Source of the DNA: Acididesulfobacillus acetoxydans
Lineage (GTDB): Bacteria > Bacillota > Desulfitobacteriia > Desulfitobacteriales > Desulfitobacteriaceae
NCBI RefSeq assembly: GCF_900016645.1
Contig: NZ_CDGJ01000068.1
Reading direction: 5' to 3' (one strand)
Length of the DNA: 64,000 bases
The notes under the pieces are model-generated. The model saw only the letters and a list, made by a program, of their open reading frames with translations, did not search any database and was not told where the DNA came from. A program made the translations under genes and the position numbers. Of the stretch, positions 17,393-26,611 are shown in pieces. The stretch's first letter is position 1. The number at the start of each line of letters is the position of its first letter.

Positions 17393-18157
17393 TCAAAAAT
17401 GAGTGAACAGGACGACAGAGCACACGCCTAACGTGAAGGCCAGAAAAAGCCAGTCGGTAAAGGTCGTTTGGAATACTGTTTTGGTCCGAACTTCGGAATA
17501 GCACCTTGACTCCATGGCCAATACCATTTCGTCGGCGCGCATAAAGGTGTGCAATAAGAGGGGAAAGAGCAAAAGCTTGATCCGCACCAGCGGATTTTTT
17601 CTCTTTTCGATGCAGCGGGCTTTTTGGGCTTCCAGCATTTCGGCAGCTTGGTCAAAGATGAGCGGGATGAGGACTAATGTCAGGCTGAACATGGTTGCGA
17701 TCCGTGCTTCCGGGACAAGCGGAATGGGCCTGAGAAACCATTCCACACTGTTTTTTAACTGTGAAAGCGGGGTGGTTCCTGTTAAGATGGTGCAGGTGAG
17801 GATGATTAAGAGCAGTCGCCAGGCATAGAGCAAACCTGAGGTAAACCCCTGCCGGGTGAGCCCGTGGATTGGGATGCCTGTGATGGGAGCACCGGGAACG
17901 CTAAAGGAGTTGACCACAAGGACAACGCCGCTCAGTAAGAGAAAGTACCTCGTTTCGCTCAACAGGCTTTTTGCGGGCAGCTTGGAGCTTGTCAGGGCAG
18001 CGCATAATACAGCAGTCAATACGGCAAGACCCAGCCACCGGCTGGTGAGGCCTGCCGCTAGCGTGAATAGAATCAAGCATAGGAGCTTGATTCGGCCGTC
18101 CAGGGTATGGATGATTGATTTCTCGGGAGTGTAGTGAAAAATGTTCAGCTCAGCCAT
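17393..18157 (-). CDS. ECF transporter T component (biotin system)
   Basis: 254 aa with five or six hydrophobic helices. The C-terminal half has two Ala-Arg coupling motifs typical of EcfT/BioN/CbiQ (EAQKARCIEKR and MVLAMESRCYSE regions). It couples ATPase motion to the substrate-binding BioY in the membrane. Its start overlaps the upstream ATPase gene by 13 nt, and the whole bioY-ATPase-T set appears to be one operon. Equivalent to bioN. Confidence 0.9.
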   Translation of the reverse strand: MAELNIFHYTPEKSIIHTLDGRIKLLCLILFTLAAGLTSRWLGLAVLTAVLCAALTSSKLPAKSLLSETRYFLLLSGVVLVVNSFSVPGAPITGIPIHGLTRQGFTSGLLYAWRLLLIILTCTILTGTTPLSQLKNSVEWFLRPIPLVPEARIATMFSLTLVLIPLIFDQAAEMLEAQKARCIEKRKNPLVRIKLLLFPLLLHTFMRADEMVLAMESRCYSEVRTKTVFQTTFTDWLFLAFTLGVCSVVLFTHF

Positions 18158-18894
18158 GTCATCGTCTCAATTCCGCCGTTTCGGCCATAGGGTCTGCGTA
18201 TGCCGTATGACTCCACTTCATCGATGAGCCGGTTTGGGTCGCCGTCCCGGACGAGACGGCCTTTCTGCAAAATGACCAACCGGTCCGCGTGGGCCAGAGC
18301 CTTTTCCAGTTCATGGGTTACTAAAATGATAGTGTGCCCGTTTTTGTGCAGGCCGACGATCTGTTTCAAGATTTGCAGCACACCCGGGTAATCCAATCCT
18401 GTGAACGGTTCGTCGAAAATGATGACTTTGGGCTTCATGGCTAGCACGCCGGCCGCCGCCAGTTTTCGTTTCTGGCCTCCGGACAGAGTATGAGGCTGCC
18501 GATCGGCCAGAGCGCTCAATCCCACAGCCTCAAGTGCTTCTCTGACCCGGTCGTCAACTTCCTGACGGGGCAAATTGAGGTTTTCAGGACCAAACGCCAC
18601 ATCCTCGGCAACCGTTTGGCCGACGATTTGACTGTCCGAGTTTTGGAAAATCAGCCCGACGTTTTTCCGGGCATGAGTGAGGTTTTTACTGATCGGCACC
18701 CCTTCCAGCAGCACTTCTCCCGAAGTGGGGAGAAAGAGTCCGTTAAAATGCCGGACCAAAACGGTTTTCCCTGAACCGTTGGAGCCTGCAATAATGACGA
18801 ATTCCCCGTCTCGAATCGCAAGATTTATGTCCTTAAGTGCCTCTGTACCGTTAGGAAAAATATGGGTCAGCTGTCGAGCTGCCAGAATGTTCAT
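18145..18894 (-). CDS. ECF transporter ATP-binding protein (biotin system)
   Basis: 249 aa. Walker A is AGSNGSGKTVLVRH near residue 35, the signature is HTLSGGQKRKLAAAG near 140, and Walker B is KVIIFDEPFTGLD. The single ATPase should act as a homodimer, as BioM does. It starts one base after the bioY stop and overlaps the T-component gene. Confidence 0.92.
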   Translation of the reverse strand: MNILAARQLTHIFPNGTEALKDINLAIRDGEFVIIAGSNGSGKTVLVRHFNGLFLPTSGEVLLEGVPISKNLTHARKNVGLIFQNSDSQIVGQTVAEDVAFGPENLNLPRQEVDDRVREALEAVGLSALADRQPHTLSGGQKRKLAAAGVLAMKPKVIIFDEPFTGLDYPGVLQILKQIVGLHKNGHTIILVTHELEKALAHADRLVILQKGRLVRDGDPNRLIDEVESYGIRRPYGRNGGIETMTWLS

Positions 18895-19467
18895 TTATTG
18901 CACCCGTGATGACGTAGGCGCCGCGGGAGGGTGGAGAAGGGGCCGCAGCATTTTAACTAAGGCCAGGGCTACAACTATCTTGATGATCATGCCGGGCATG
19001 AACGGTGTCAGGCCAAAGGCCAGGGCGTTTTCCCAGGAAAGTTTCAAGACCTGTTTGAGCCAGGGGACCCCCAGGCCGTAGAGAATGATGTTGCCGACCG
19101 CCAGAGCTGCCAGGTCCTTAAGCGATGAGGGCTTTCCTGTTCCGGATATCAGTCCGATTACGAGGACCGCGAGAAAATCCCCAAATAAGAATCCCCCCGT
19201 CGGCCCGAAGAGAACCGGCAACCCGGCTCTTCCGCCCGCAAACACAGGAAGTCCGAGAGCGCCAAGGAAGAGAAACAATCCGACGCTGACCACTCCCCAA
19301 GACGCCCCTAAGAACAAACCCGCAAACATCATAAAGAAATCCGATAAGACAATCGGTACAGGGCTAAAGGGGAGAGGGAAGCTAATATAGCCTCCGATGA
19401 CAATAAGTGCGGCAGAGAGGCAGGCGAAAACCATCATACGGAGATTGGGCGACTGGCTTTGACGCAT
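18895..19467 (-). CDS. bioY: Biotin transporter substrate-binding component BioY
   Basis: 190 aa, six hydrophobic helices. The BioY hallmark GGRAGLPVLFGPTGGFLFG-type loop is present near residue 75-95, with FPLPFSPVPIVLSDF before it. It binds biotin with high affinity at the membrane. The ATG has AAAGGAGTGG upstream and a BirA-type operator 18 bp before the start. No biotin synthesis genes are visible in the window, so salvage may be important. Confidence 0.95.
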   Translation of the reverse strand: MRQSQSPNLRMMVFACLSAALIVIGGYISFPLPFSPVPIVLSDFFMMFAGLFLGASWGVVSVGLFLFLGALGLPVFAGGRAGLPVLFGPTGGFLFGDFLAVLVIGLISGTGKPSSLKDLAALAVGNIILYGLGVPWLKQVLKLSWENALAFGLTPFMPGMIIKIVVALALVKMLRPLLHPPAAPTSSRVQ

Positions 19468-19484
19468 TGATGGACCACTCCTTT

Positions 19485-19530
19485 CGTCTTATTGTAAACC
19501 ATGGTAATAACACAAGTTTACAATAAGACG
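19485..19530 (-). promoter_or_regulatory. BirA-type biotin operator upstream of bioY
   Basis: CGTCTTATTGTAAAC (19485-19499) and its exact reverse complement GTTTACAATAAGACG (19516-19530) are separated by 16 nt. The inner TTGTAAAC-N16-GTTTACAA matches the operator of bifunctional BirA repressors in Firmicutes. Here the arms extend to 15 perfect base pairs. BirA with biotinyl-AMP would repress bioY. Confidence 0.85.
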
Positions 19531-19590
19531 AGACGGTTTTCAAGCCCGAGTGCTTCTCCTTTGCCTAACGTTCCGGCTTGACCTTCGACA

Positions 19591-19707
19591 CTATGCCGGC
19601 CGCTCATCAGTGAGCATACCCTGGTGGTGACGAGCCAATCCGGTGAAACGGCGGATACGCTGGCTGCTCTGCGCGAAGCTCACCGTTTGGGGGCGCGAGT
19701 GGTGGTG
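19591..19707 (+). pseudogene. Fragment duplicated from glmS (SIS domain)
   Basis: This ~117-bp stretch is nearly identical to glmS 16460-16578 (codons for YRRPLIDEHTLVV...SQSGETADTLAALREAHRLG), with scattered substitutions and a small deletion at the VVIS codons. No start or coherent continuation exists, so it is a dead fragment lying between the biotin operator and the GntR promoter. Confidence 0.85.
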
Positions 19708-19762
19708 GACTGGCATTGTTTGTCCGCACGGCCCGGGATTTTGCCTATTGACAGAAACCCTG

Positions 19763-19817
19763 TTGACAGGCAAAGAAAATGGTGTATTATTGTACTAGGG
19801 ATCTAATACAGTAATAC
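19763..19817 (+). promoter_or_regulatory. Promoter and likely autoregulatory operator of the GntR-ABC operon
   Basis: TTGACA (19763-19768), a 16-nt spacer and TATTAT (19785-19790). Overlapping the -10 is an inverted repeat GTATTATTGTACTAG - GGAT - CTAATACAGTAATAC (13 of 15 positions symmetric, 19784-19817). YtrA-type GntR repressors bind such AT-rich dyads at their own promoters, so autorepression is likely. Confidence 0.75.
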
Positions 19818-19830
19818 ATGAGGTGATGTT

Positions 19831-20202
19831 ATGCCATGGGAACTGAAATCTGACAGACCAATTTATCTGCAACTGGTCGAACACATCGAGTTCATGATTT
19901 TTTCCGGGACTTATCCTCTGGGGGCAAGGCTGCCCTCGGTGCGAGACATGGCCCAAGATGCAGCTGTAAACCCCAACACCATGCAGAGAGCTCTGGCGAA
20001 GTTGGAAGAAGACGGCCTCATAATAACCCATCGCACGAGCGGTCGGTCGATAACGGAGGATGCACGTATGATTGAACGAGTAAAAACCAAGATAGCTCAG
20101 GAACAAATCTTAGGGTTCCTGGAGAAGATGAAACGACTGGGCTTTGAACAAAAGGAAATCCTAACTCTGATTAATGACATGGCAAAGGAGATGAAAAAAT
20201 GA
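19831..20202 (+). CDS. GntR-family regulator, YtrA subfamily
   Basis: 123 aa. The N-terminal winged helix (PIYLQLVEHIEFMIFSGTY, LPSVRDMAQDAAVNPNTMQRA) is followed by only about 50 residues, the short C-terminal helical tail typical of YtrA rather than a large effector domain. It overlaps the ATPase gene by 4 nt (ATGA). YtrA regulators repress their linked ABC operons and respond to cell-envelope antibiotics in Bacillus. Confidence 0.9.
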   Translation: MPWELKSDRPIYLQLVEHIEFMIFSGTYPLGARLPSVRDMAQDAAVNPNTMQRALAKLEEDGLIITHRTSGRSITEDARMIERVKTKIAQEQILGFLEKMKRLGFEQKEILTLINDMAKEMKK

Positions 20203-20897
20203 GCACCATCTTGGAATGCAAAAGTCTAGGCAAAAGATTCGGAAACAAGCCAGCCCTATCCGACGTCAGCTTGGAAGTAGCTCGCGGACAAATCGTGGGC
20301 TTGCTGGGGCCGAACGGCAGCGGAAAAAGCACCTTGATTAAGCTGGCCAACGGACTTCTGACCCCGTCCAATGGCAAAATTCTCGTTGGAGGCCGAGAGC
20401 CGGATATTGAGACCAAGAAAATCATATCGTACCTGCCGGAGCGAACTTACTTGAATGATTGGATGCGGGTGCACGAAATCATCGAGTTTTTCTCCGATTT
20501 CTACGCTGATTTCAAACCGGAAAAAGCTTACGACATGTTAAAGAGACTGAATATCGATCCGCAAGACCGGCTGAGAACCATGTCCAAGGGAACAAAGGAA
20601 AAAGTCCAACTGATTCTGGTCATGAGCCGCGAAGCCGATCTTTATCTTCTGGATGAGCCGATCGGCGGCGTCGATCCGGCCGCGCGGGATTATATCCTGC
20701 AAACAATTCTCGGCAATTACAATGAAAACGGAACCATAATCATTTCCACCCACCTCATCTCGGACATCGAGAAGATATTGGATTATGTTATTTTCATAAA
20801 TCAGGGTCGAGTGATTCTAACTTCCTCCGTGGATGATATTCGGGATAACCAGGGCAAAACCGTCGATGCGCTATTTAGGGAGGTATTTAAATGTTAG
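20199..20897 (+). CDS. ABC transporter ATP-binding protein (YtrB-like)
   Basis: 232 aa. Walker A is GLLGPNGSGKSTLIK, Walker B is ADLYLLDEPIGGVDPAARD, and the switch His lies in IIISTHLISDIEK. The signature is MSKGTKEKVQLIL rather than the usual LSGGQ, a form seen in YtrB/EcsA-like subfamilies. It is coupled to the GntR gene upstream and overlaps the permease downstream by 7 nt. Confidence 0.9.
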   Translation: MSTILECKSLGKRFGNKPALSDVSLEVARGQIVGLLGPNGSGKSTLIKLANGLLTPSNGKILVGGREPDIETKKIISYLPERTYLNDWMRVHEIIEFFSDFYADFKPEKAYDMLKRLNIDPQDRLRTMSKGTKEKVQLILVMSREADLYLLDEPIGGVDPAARDYILQTILGNYNENGTIIISTHLISDIEKILDYVIFINQGRVILTSSVDDIRDNQGKTVDALFREVFKC

Positions 20898-21646
20898 GCA
20901 AACTGCTAAAGTACGAAATGAGAGCCACTGGGAGAACGCTCCTGCCGCTCTTCCTCTCTTTGCTGCTGGTTGCTGGAATTTCCAGACTTCTCTTCGGTGC
21001 AGGCCACCAGAAATGGGATGTTGCGACTGTCATCAGCTTGGCTGTGTACGCCGTTATTATGGCCGGCATGTTCGTCATGACCTTCGTTGTTATGATTCAG
21101 CGGTTCTACAGAAACCTTCTTTCCGATGAGGGGTACCTGATGTTTACCCTTCCCGTCAAGCCCTGGAAGCACATTGTGAGCAAACTTCTCGTGTCCATGA
21201 TGTGGATCGTGGTCAGTGTAGCAGTCGCCTTGGTTTCTATCATCATAGTCAACTATCGGCCGGGTGCATGGACCAAAATGATCACGTTCAGCGGAGGATT
21301 GGGCTCCTCTGCCCACTTCTTGGCCTTCATCGTAAGCGCCTTGGTCAGCCTGGCGGCGGGCATCTTGCTCATCTACGCCTCGATAGCCATTGGGCATCTC
21401 GTGAACCGGCATAAGGTGCTGGCTTCGTTCGCCGGCTTTATCGTCCTCAATACGCTTACCCAAATTGTTGGGCAAGTATTCAGGAGCCTCTTCCATACTA
21501 TTCAGGTCAACTCCGGCCATTTTGCTTTTGCCCAGGCTCGGAGCGAACTAGCCATCGCTTGCGCGATTGCCTTTATGGTCCTGCTGTCTGCTGCCTATTT
21601 TGCTGTAACGAACCATATCTTGGCTAAACGGCTCAATCTGGAATGA
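20891..21646 (+). CDS. ABC-2 type permease of the GntR operon
   Basis: 251 aa with about six hydrophobic helices. It begins MLGKLLKYEMRATGRTLLP, the N-terminal amphipathic helix pattern of ABC-2 permeases. It should dimerise and pair with the upstream ATPase. Substrate is unknown; an envelope-stress or peptide-resistance role is suggested by the YtrA-type regulator. Confidence 0.85.
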   Translation: MLGKLLKYEMRATGRTLLPLFLSLLLVAGISRLLFGAGHQKWDVATVISLAVYAVIMAGMFVMTFVVMIQRFYRNLLSDEGYLMFTLPVKPWKHIVSKLLVSMMWIVVSVAVALVSIIIVNYRPGAWTKMITFSGGLGSSAHFLAFIVSALVSLAAGILLIYASIAIGHLVNRHKVLASFAGFIVLNTLTQIVGQVFRSLFHTIQVNSGHFAFAQARSELAIACAIAFMVLLSAAYFAVTNHILAKRLNLE

Positions 21647-21700
21647 GAGGAACGCCGTACAACCCGGTTCTGCGGAAATTGCTTCAACCTTATCCCCCTG

Positions 21701-22942
21701 CTAATCGAATTTCCTGATGGAGGGAATCAGTAGAGCGCCCGCAGTGATTACGGTCAAAAGAATTGCTTCGGAGGCCATCGTTATGGTTCCACCTATGTTT
21801 TGCGTCAGCCAACCCGTAATAATATAGCCCACGGGCAAAAGCGCGATTGAACCCATCCCGTCGAGGCTGGCCACCCGACCGAAAAATTCCAGCGGGATCA
21901 GCTCCTGAAGACTGCTTTCCCAAATCAGTCCTATCAGCATGATCATGGCCCCGTTTACGCTCATGGCCAAGACCAGGTAGGGAAGCAGGCTGACAAAAAC
22001 AATACTGACCAAGAACAGACCCGCCACCGCGACTCCCGTGTAGGCAATAATTCCGCGCCGGTGCCAGGTCCGGCGCAAGCCAAACAAAAAGGCCGATAGA
22101 AGTGACCCAACGCCATTGGCGGTTATCAGCAGGCCGTAGATGTAGGGCGGTTGATGCAATTTGTCTTTGACTAACCAAGGCAGCAGAATAGTGAAATAAC
22201 TCGAGAACATGATATTGACGAAGGCAAAGACCAAAATCGTAATCCATAACCAGGGATGTTTTCTCAATTCCCGATATCCGCCGGTTAGTTCACGGGCGAA
22301 CGTGCGCACTAAATGTTCGCCCTCGGCTTTGGCCGCGCCAGGCGTTTTTTGCCCCGGCGGGCCGGACTGGGTTAAGAGAGCCAGGCTGAGGACGGAAATC
22401 AGAAAAGTCATGGCGTCAAGGCCAAATCCCCAGGCGATTGAGACGAAACTGATGATTACACCCCCCAGAGAGGGACCGACCAGCCTGGCAAATTGTTCGC
22501 CCATTTGAGTCAAAGCATTGGCGGAATTTCTAATGTCAGGAGTAAATATCTGCGCCCGCACGGCGGAGTAGGCCGGTTGGAATAAGGCGGACATGGTGCC
22601 GGCTAACACGGCATAGGTATAGATGACCATCCTGTTCAAGTCGCCGTAGATACTTAAGAGAGTTAGGACAAGTAAAAAGCAGAGGCGGATTGCGTCTGTA
22701 ACCATCATGAGCCGCACCCTGGGCACACGGTCCACGAGAAAACCGGTAAACGGCAGAAAGATCACCTGGGGTATTACTATCAAGGCCATCACATATCCCA
22801 TGGTCAGGGATGAGTTAAACAGGGAATAGACGATGAGCGGTAACATCACCATCATAATGCTGTCGCCGAGCCGGGACAACATTTGCCCAAGCCACAAGGC
22901 TGTAAAATCTCGGGATTTGAGAGCTGAATTGGCGCTTAGCAT
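21701..22942 (-). CDS. MFS transporter (enterobactin-exporter/DHA3-like)
   Basis: 413 aa from ATG 22942, which has GAAAGGA 8 nt upstream; the open frame to 23035 adds a charged extension without a ribosome binding site. About 12 hydrophobic helices are seen. The family loop between helices 2 and 3 reads GFLVDRVPRVRLMMVTD. DHA3 proteins (MFS_3) export macrolides or siderophores, but the substrate here is unknown. Confidence 0.85.
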   Translation of the reverse strand: MLSANSALKSRDFTALWLGQMLSRLGDSIMMVMLPLIVYSLFNSSLTMGYVMALIVIPQVIFLPFTGFLVDRVPRVRLMMVTDAIRLCFLLVLTLLSIYGDLNRMVIYTYAVLAGTMSALFQPAYSAVRAQIFTPDIRNSANALTQMGEQFARLVGPSLGGVIISFVSIAWGFGLDAMTFLISVLSLALLTQSGPPGQKTPGAAKAEGEHLVRTFARELTGGYRELRKHPWLWITILVFAFVNIMFSSYFTILLPWLVKDKLHQPPYIYGLLITANGVGSLLSAFLFGLRRTWHRRGIIAYTGVAVAGLFLVSIVFVSLLPYLVLAMSVNGAMIMLIGLIWESSLQELIPLEFFGRVASLDGMGSIALLPVGYIITGWLTQNIGGTITMASEAILLTVITAGALLIPSIRKFD

Positions 22943-23718
22943 CTCTTTTGTCCTTTCAACAAGCTTCAGGAAACTTTTGCAAGCTCCTTTTTGAGAAAGT
23001 TCTTGAATCTCCTCAAAAATTCCCCCATCCTTCACAGGCGGGGGATAAGTTATTCTGCACCTTAAGGGTATACATTGGAGTATCCAATTATGAAGGATTT
23101 GGATTCCACTATAGGGATTTAAGTCACGCTAATATTCTAACTAAGTCAGGCTTCTTTCGCAAGAGAATATTTCCGATTATGGAAAAATAGGCTTATTTCC
23201 TTTTTCGGAGGAAATGCCGCCGACTTAGCAGGAATTTGCGGGAAGACGCAGAATCTTTAGTTTAGATAATCTTTGGCTCAGTAGCCAATACCGTCTGAAT
23301 TTGACATCTGCCCATCAGCGCTTGGCCCCGGGGAGAGAAGGGCTCCTGTCAGAGGGGTTGGGGGTTGGACCCTAAGAGGGTGTTGAAACTAAGCGCCAGG
23401 GTCGGTACATAATCCAGACGGAAGAAGAGCCCAGAAAGACACCACGGACAAAAGAAAAGCATGTATGAAAAAGGACGAGAATAACTATAAAGAATGCGGA
23501 AGCCTGCGGTTCGCTGCGGCCGGAAGGCCATTCAGACAAGGTTTATGGCAATTCACATCGGGAGGAGGATCAAAAAGCCTGAGACGAGATAAAATGGTTT
23601 ACGATCCGAAAGATTATCTGGCCGTTCCTCAACTGCGGGTTAACAAGGGGGAGGTGATGCCGCAGGTCTTTCCCAGGGGTTAACACAGGGTGATCAGACG
23701 AGAAGTAATGAAGGGGGA
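22943..23718. other. Intergenic, about 775 bp, no clear gene
   Basis: Between the divergent MFS and binding-protein genes. A 72-codon + frame ends at 23683 (contains MVYDPKDYLAVPQLRVNKG) but matches no family I recognise. I see no riboswitch core or clear terminator. Confidence 0.35.
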
Positions 23719-25437
23719 ATGAAGAAGTTGTCTAAGTTCACAAGAATGAGCGGATTGAAAAGATTGGGAACAGTTGCTGTGGCAGGCGTCTTGCTCATGG
23801 CCACGGTCCTGACCGGCTGCGGTTCGCAAAACAACGGAACCCAGCCGCAAAAGAACACAGCGGCCGTTGGCAAACCTCAGATGGGGGGAACCTACCTCAC
23901 GTACTGGCAGGATGACCCGAAAAGCCTGGATCCAGCGCAATGCGGGGATGTGGAGACTTACGATTTTCTGGAGACCATGTTTGACGGTCTTCTCACTTGG
24001 GATCAAAGCGGCAAGAAGATCATCCCGGACCTGGCCGAGGCCATGCCAACGGTCAGCAATAACGGAACCACGTATACGTTTAAGCTGAGGCAAGGGATTA
24101 CGTTCACAAATGGGGATCCCCTGACGGCCGACGATGTCGTCTATACCTTCAATCGCCTGGCGGCGCACGCCACGGCCTCTGTGGGTGCTTCCTACTACAC
24201 CATGATCAAAGGCTTTAACGAGATGCAGGCGGGCCATGCCAAGACTTTGGCCGGGGTCAAAGCGGTAGACAAATACACGGTTCAGTTTGATCTGACCCAA
24301 GCGAACCGCACTTTCGCCGATGTGATAGCCATGCCTTTCGCTTATATCGTCGACAAGAAAGTCGTTTCGGCTTTGGCGAATCCTTATTCTTCGGCGGATT
24401 TTTCCAAGGATCCCGTTGGGACCGGTCCCTTCAAGTTCGTGGAGTGGAAGAAAGGTCAGATCGTAAAAGTAGTTCGCAACCCGCATTATTTCATGAAGGA
24501 CCAATACGGGCAGCAGCTTCCTTATCTCGCTGGCATCACTTGGAAGTTGGGGATCGACGATCCGATAGCCTTCATGAAATTCAAGGACAAAGAGCTCGAT
24601 TTTTCGCGCATTCCGGCGGCCGAATTTGTCAATACGATTAACAACCCGGCCATGAAGCCCGACATCAGGACTTTGGTGGCAAATGACCTGTGGTATTTTT
24701 ATGTCAACAATGCCGATCCCCCGTTCAATAAGCCTCTGGTCAGGCAGGCCTTGGAGTACGCCATTAACAAACAGGATGTGCTCAAAACCGTCAACAACCG
24801 GGGGGTTGAGGCCAATGAGATCCTGCCCCCCAACATGCCGGGCTATAAAGCCAATCCGGCGGGATACAGCTACGATTTGGCCAAAGCGAAAAAGCTGTTG
24901 AGCGAAGCCGGTTATCCCAAGGGGTTGCCGGGTACCTATGATCTCATCTACACGAAGGCGGCCGCCAATGATCCGATCGTGGCCAATATTCAGGCTCAGC
25001 TGAAACAGATTGGAATGAATGTCCAGTTGAGGGGGCTGCCTTTCCCCCAATACCTGAACACCATTCAGACCGGCAAAGCGGTTGTGTCCTACGGCGGCTG
25101 GGTGCAGGACTATCCCGACCCGGACGATTTCCTGGACATTCTCTTCAACTCGGCCGGCATTCCCTCCCAAAACAACTGGGAGTACAAGAATGCTACCGTA
25201 GACAAATTGCTGAATGAAGCGGTGCAAAATCCTAATCTGGACCAAGTGATTCCGACGTACCACAAAATTGAAAAACAGATCATGGAAGATGCCGCTATCG
25301 TTCCCATCTACCACAGCAAGGTCTTCAGAGTAGTTCAACCCTGGGTCGAGAACGCCAACCTCCACCCTGTCTACTGCTACTTTGACTACACTCACCTCTG
25401 GATCAATCAAAAAGCAGAAAAGGCAGCCAAAGGCTGA
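23719..25437 (+). CDS. Family 5 ABC substrate-binding lipoprotein (oligopeptide/OppA type)
   Basis: 572 aa. A lipoprotein signal peptide ends with the lipobox LTGC (Cys about residue 34). The mature protein carries SBP_bac_5 landmarks: DDPKSLDPAQCGDVETYDF, GLLTWD, LRQGITFTNGDPLTADDVVYTF, and RQALEYAINKQDVL. It would bind peptides, nickel chelates or sugars outside the membrane. No permease or ATPase genes flank it, so it is an orphan that must use components elsewhere. The AAGGGGGA site abuts ATG 23719, so TTG 23728 is also possible. Confidence 0.88.
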   Translation: MKKLSKFTRMSGLKRLGTVAVAGVLLMATVLTGCGSQNNGTQPQKNTAAVGKPQMGGTYLTYWQDDPKSLDPAQCGDVETYDFLETMFDGLLTWDQSGKKIIPDLAEAMPTVSNNGTTYTFKLRQGITFTNGDPLTADDVVYTFNRLAAHATASVGASYYTMIKGFNEMQAGHAKTLAGVKAVDKYTVQFDLTQANRTFADVIAMPFAYIVDKKVVSALANPYSSADFSKDPVGTGPFKFVEWKKGQIVKVVRNPHYFMKDQYGQQLPYLAGITWKLGIDDPIAFMKFKDKELDFSRIPAAEFVNTINNPAMKPDIRTLVANDLWYFYVNNADPPFNKPLVRQALEYAINKQDVLKTVNNRGVEANEILPPNMPGYKANPAGYSYDLAKAKKLLSEAGYPKGLPGTYDLIYTKAAANDPIVANIQAQLKQIGMNVQLRGLPFPQYLNTIQTGKAVVSYGGWVQDYPDPDDFLDILFNSAGIPSQNNWEYKNATVDKLLNEAVQNPNLDQVIPTYHKIEKQIMEDAAIVPIYHSKVFRVVQPWVENANLHPVYCYFDYTHLWINQKAEKAAKG

Positions 25438-25779
25438 GTGAAGTTCTGAGAGCGGACTATGCTTAAGTGCCCCTGTGTCCCTTTAAAAGGCCCCCCTTAC
25501 CGTAGTTTCGGAAGGGGGGCTCTTTAGAGGGCATTTTGCGTGTCAGGGTTCGGAGGACAACGAAGGCTCAGGGCTGCCGCACGCTCGGGGCCAATGCACG
25601 CGTATTGTTTCGACGGCCGCCCTCTTAGGAGGTTCGCACGACGCCGAGGGCCTGGGAACACCGGCGGGCGGGAAGAGGCAAGATCCGAGAAAGCGCACGG
25701 TCCAAGAATATGCTTTTCCCTCCCAAATCGCCTTCAGCTTATGATAAAATCTTAGCAAAACGCGAAGGCGGTGAATTTC
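25438..25779. other. Intergenic, about 340 bp, with a terminator
   Basis: Holds the binding-protein terminator (25489-25522). The rest shows no gene. An AT-rich TATGATAAAAT near 25740 could be the -10 of the next gene. Confidence 0.4.
25489..25522 (+). terminator. Terminator after the family 5 binding protein
   Basis: GGCCCCCCTT pairs with AAGGGGGGC across a 13-nt loop, followed by TCTTT. On the other strand the stem is followed by CCTTTT, so it may work in both directions. Confidence 0.75.
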
Positions 25780-26271
25780 ATGATCCTCTTGGGCATCTTA
25801 ATCTTCTTCGCCAGGATTGTGGACGTTTCCTTGGACACCCTGCGGGTCAAGTCGATTATCAGGGGGAAAAGAATCCTCGTCTCGGCAATTGCCTTTGTTG
25901 AAATTATCGTCTACACTCTGGGGGCTTCCCAAGCGTTTAAGTACGTCATGCATCCGAGTGTTCTTCTGTTCTATGCTTTGGGGTATGCCGCCGGGAACTT
26001 TGTCGGGATGCTTATTGATGATAAACTGTCGAAGGACAGCGTTTTTGCCCTGGTGGTCACGGAACATGACGAATGGGCTTTGGCGGATAGACTCAGGGGG
26101 CGCGGATTCGCCGTCACGACCGCCAAAGGGTATGGCCTGAACGGGGCGGAGAAGGCCCAGCTGAAAATGGTGGTTAAGAAAAAGCGCTTTGGAGAATTAT
26201 CGGGACTCATAAAGGAGTTCGACCCGTCCGCTTATGTCGTGACCATGGACGTTAAAGATATGAAGAGGTGA
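25780..26271 (+). CDS. UPF0316/DUF2179-family membrane protein (YebE-like)
   Basis: 163 aa. Three N-terminal hydrophobic helices (ILLGILIFFARIVDVSLDTLR; ILVSAIAFVEIIVYTLG; LLFYALGYAAGNFVGMLID) precede a soluble ~85-residue DUF2179-type domain (RGRGFAVTTAKGYG...). The order fits the UPF0316 family. The function is unknown. ATG 25780 is chosen because AAGGCGGTGA, one mismatch from the ideal site, lies 6 nt upstream. GTG 25771 sits inside that site. Confidence 0.85.
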   Translation: MILLGILIFFARIVDVSLDTLRVKSIIRGKRILVSAIAFVEIIVYTLGASQAFKYVMHPSVLLFYALGYAAGNFVGMLIDDKLSKDSVFALVVTEHDEWALADRLRGRGFAVTTAKGYGLNGAEKAQLKMVVKKKRFGELSGLIKEFDPSAYVVTMDVKDMKR

Positions 26272-26611
26272 GAAGGTGAGGGGATGGGTGTGTATCTTCA
26301 TCTTTCCCCTTGATATATTGCTTCAGCCAGGGAAAGAGGATATGGATTTTGAGTTCTGACATGGGTTCCCCCCTCATCATCTTTAGTTTCCTATTGAGCA
26401 GGCAGTGTTCCGCTTCGGCCAACTTCAGCTCCAAGACCGCAATCTCGATGTATTCGGGTTTGGCAAAGGAAAAATTGTCCCAGGCTTGACGAATTTTGTT
26501 CTCCAAGGCCTTGATCTCAAGCATCGTCCTTCCCTCTTCGTCATCCGCCGGGGATGAGGCGCCTGTACCGTCGTTGGGAGCGAACAGGCTACCGCGGCTC
26601 AATCTGAACAT
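26252..26611 (-). CDS. DUF2508 (YaaL-like) small protein
   Basis: 119 aa from ATG 26611, which has GGGAGGTGG upstream. The core IRQAWDNFSFAKPEYIEIAV followed by LELKLAEAEHCLLNRKLK resembles DUF2508/YaaL, whose members have a helical pair with a pattern of aromatic and acidic residues. The function is unknown; family members are often near recR or sporulation genes, but none is here. Its 3' end overlaps the 3' end of the convergent UPF0316 gene by about 20 nt. The family call is tentative. Confidence 0.55.
   Translation of the reverse strand: MFRLSRGSLFAPNDGTGASSPADDEEGRTMLEIKALENKIRQAWDNFSFAKPEYIEIAVLELKLAEAEHCLLNRKLKMMRGEPMSELKIHILFPWLKQYIKGKDEDTHPSPHLLTSSYL

Noticed and set aside
23680..25410. 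576-codon minus frame opposite the family 5 binding protein
   Set aside because: Overlaps a certain gene with signal peptide and family motifs over its whole length; it is codon-bias shadow.
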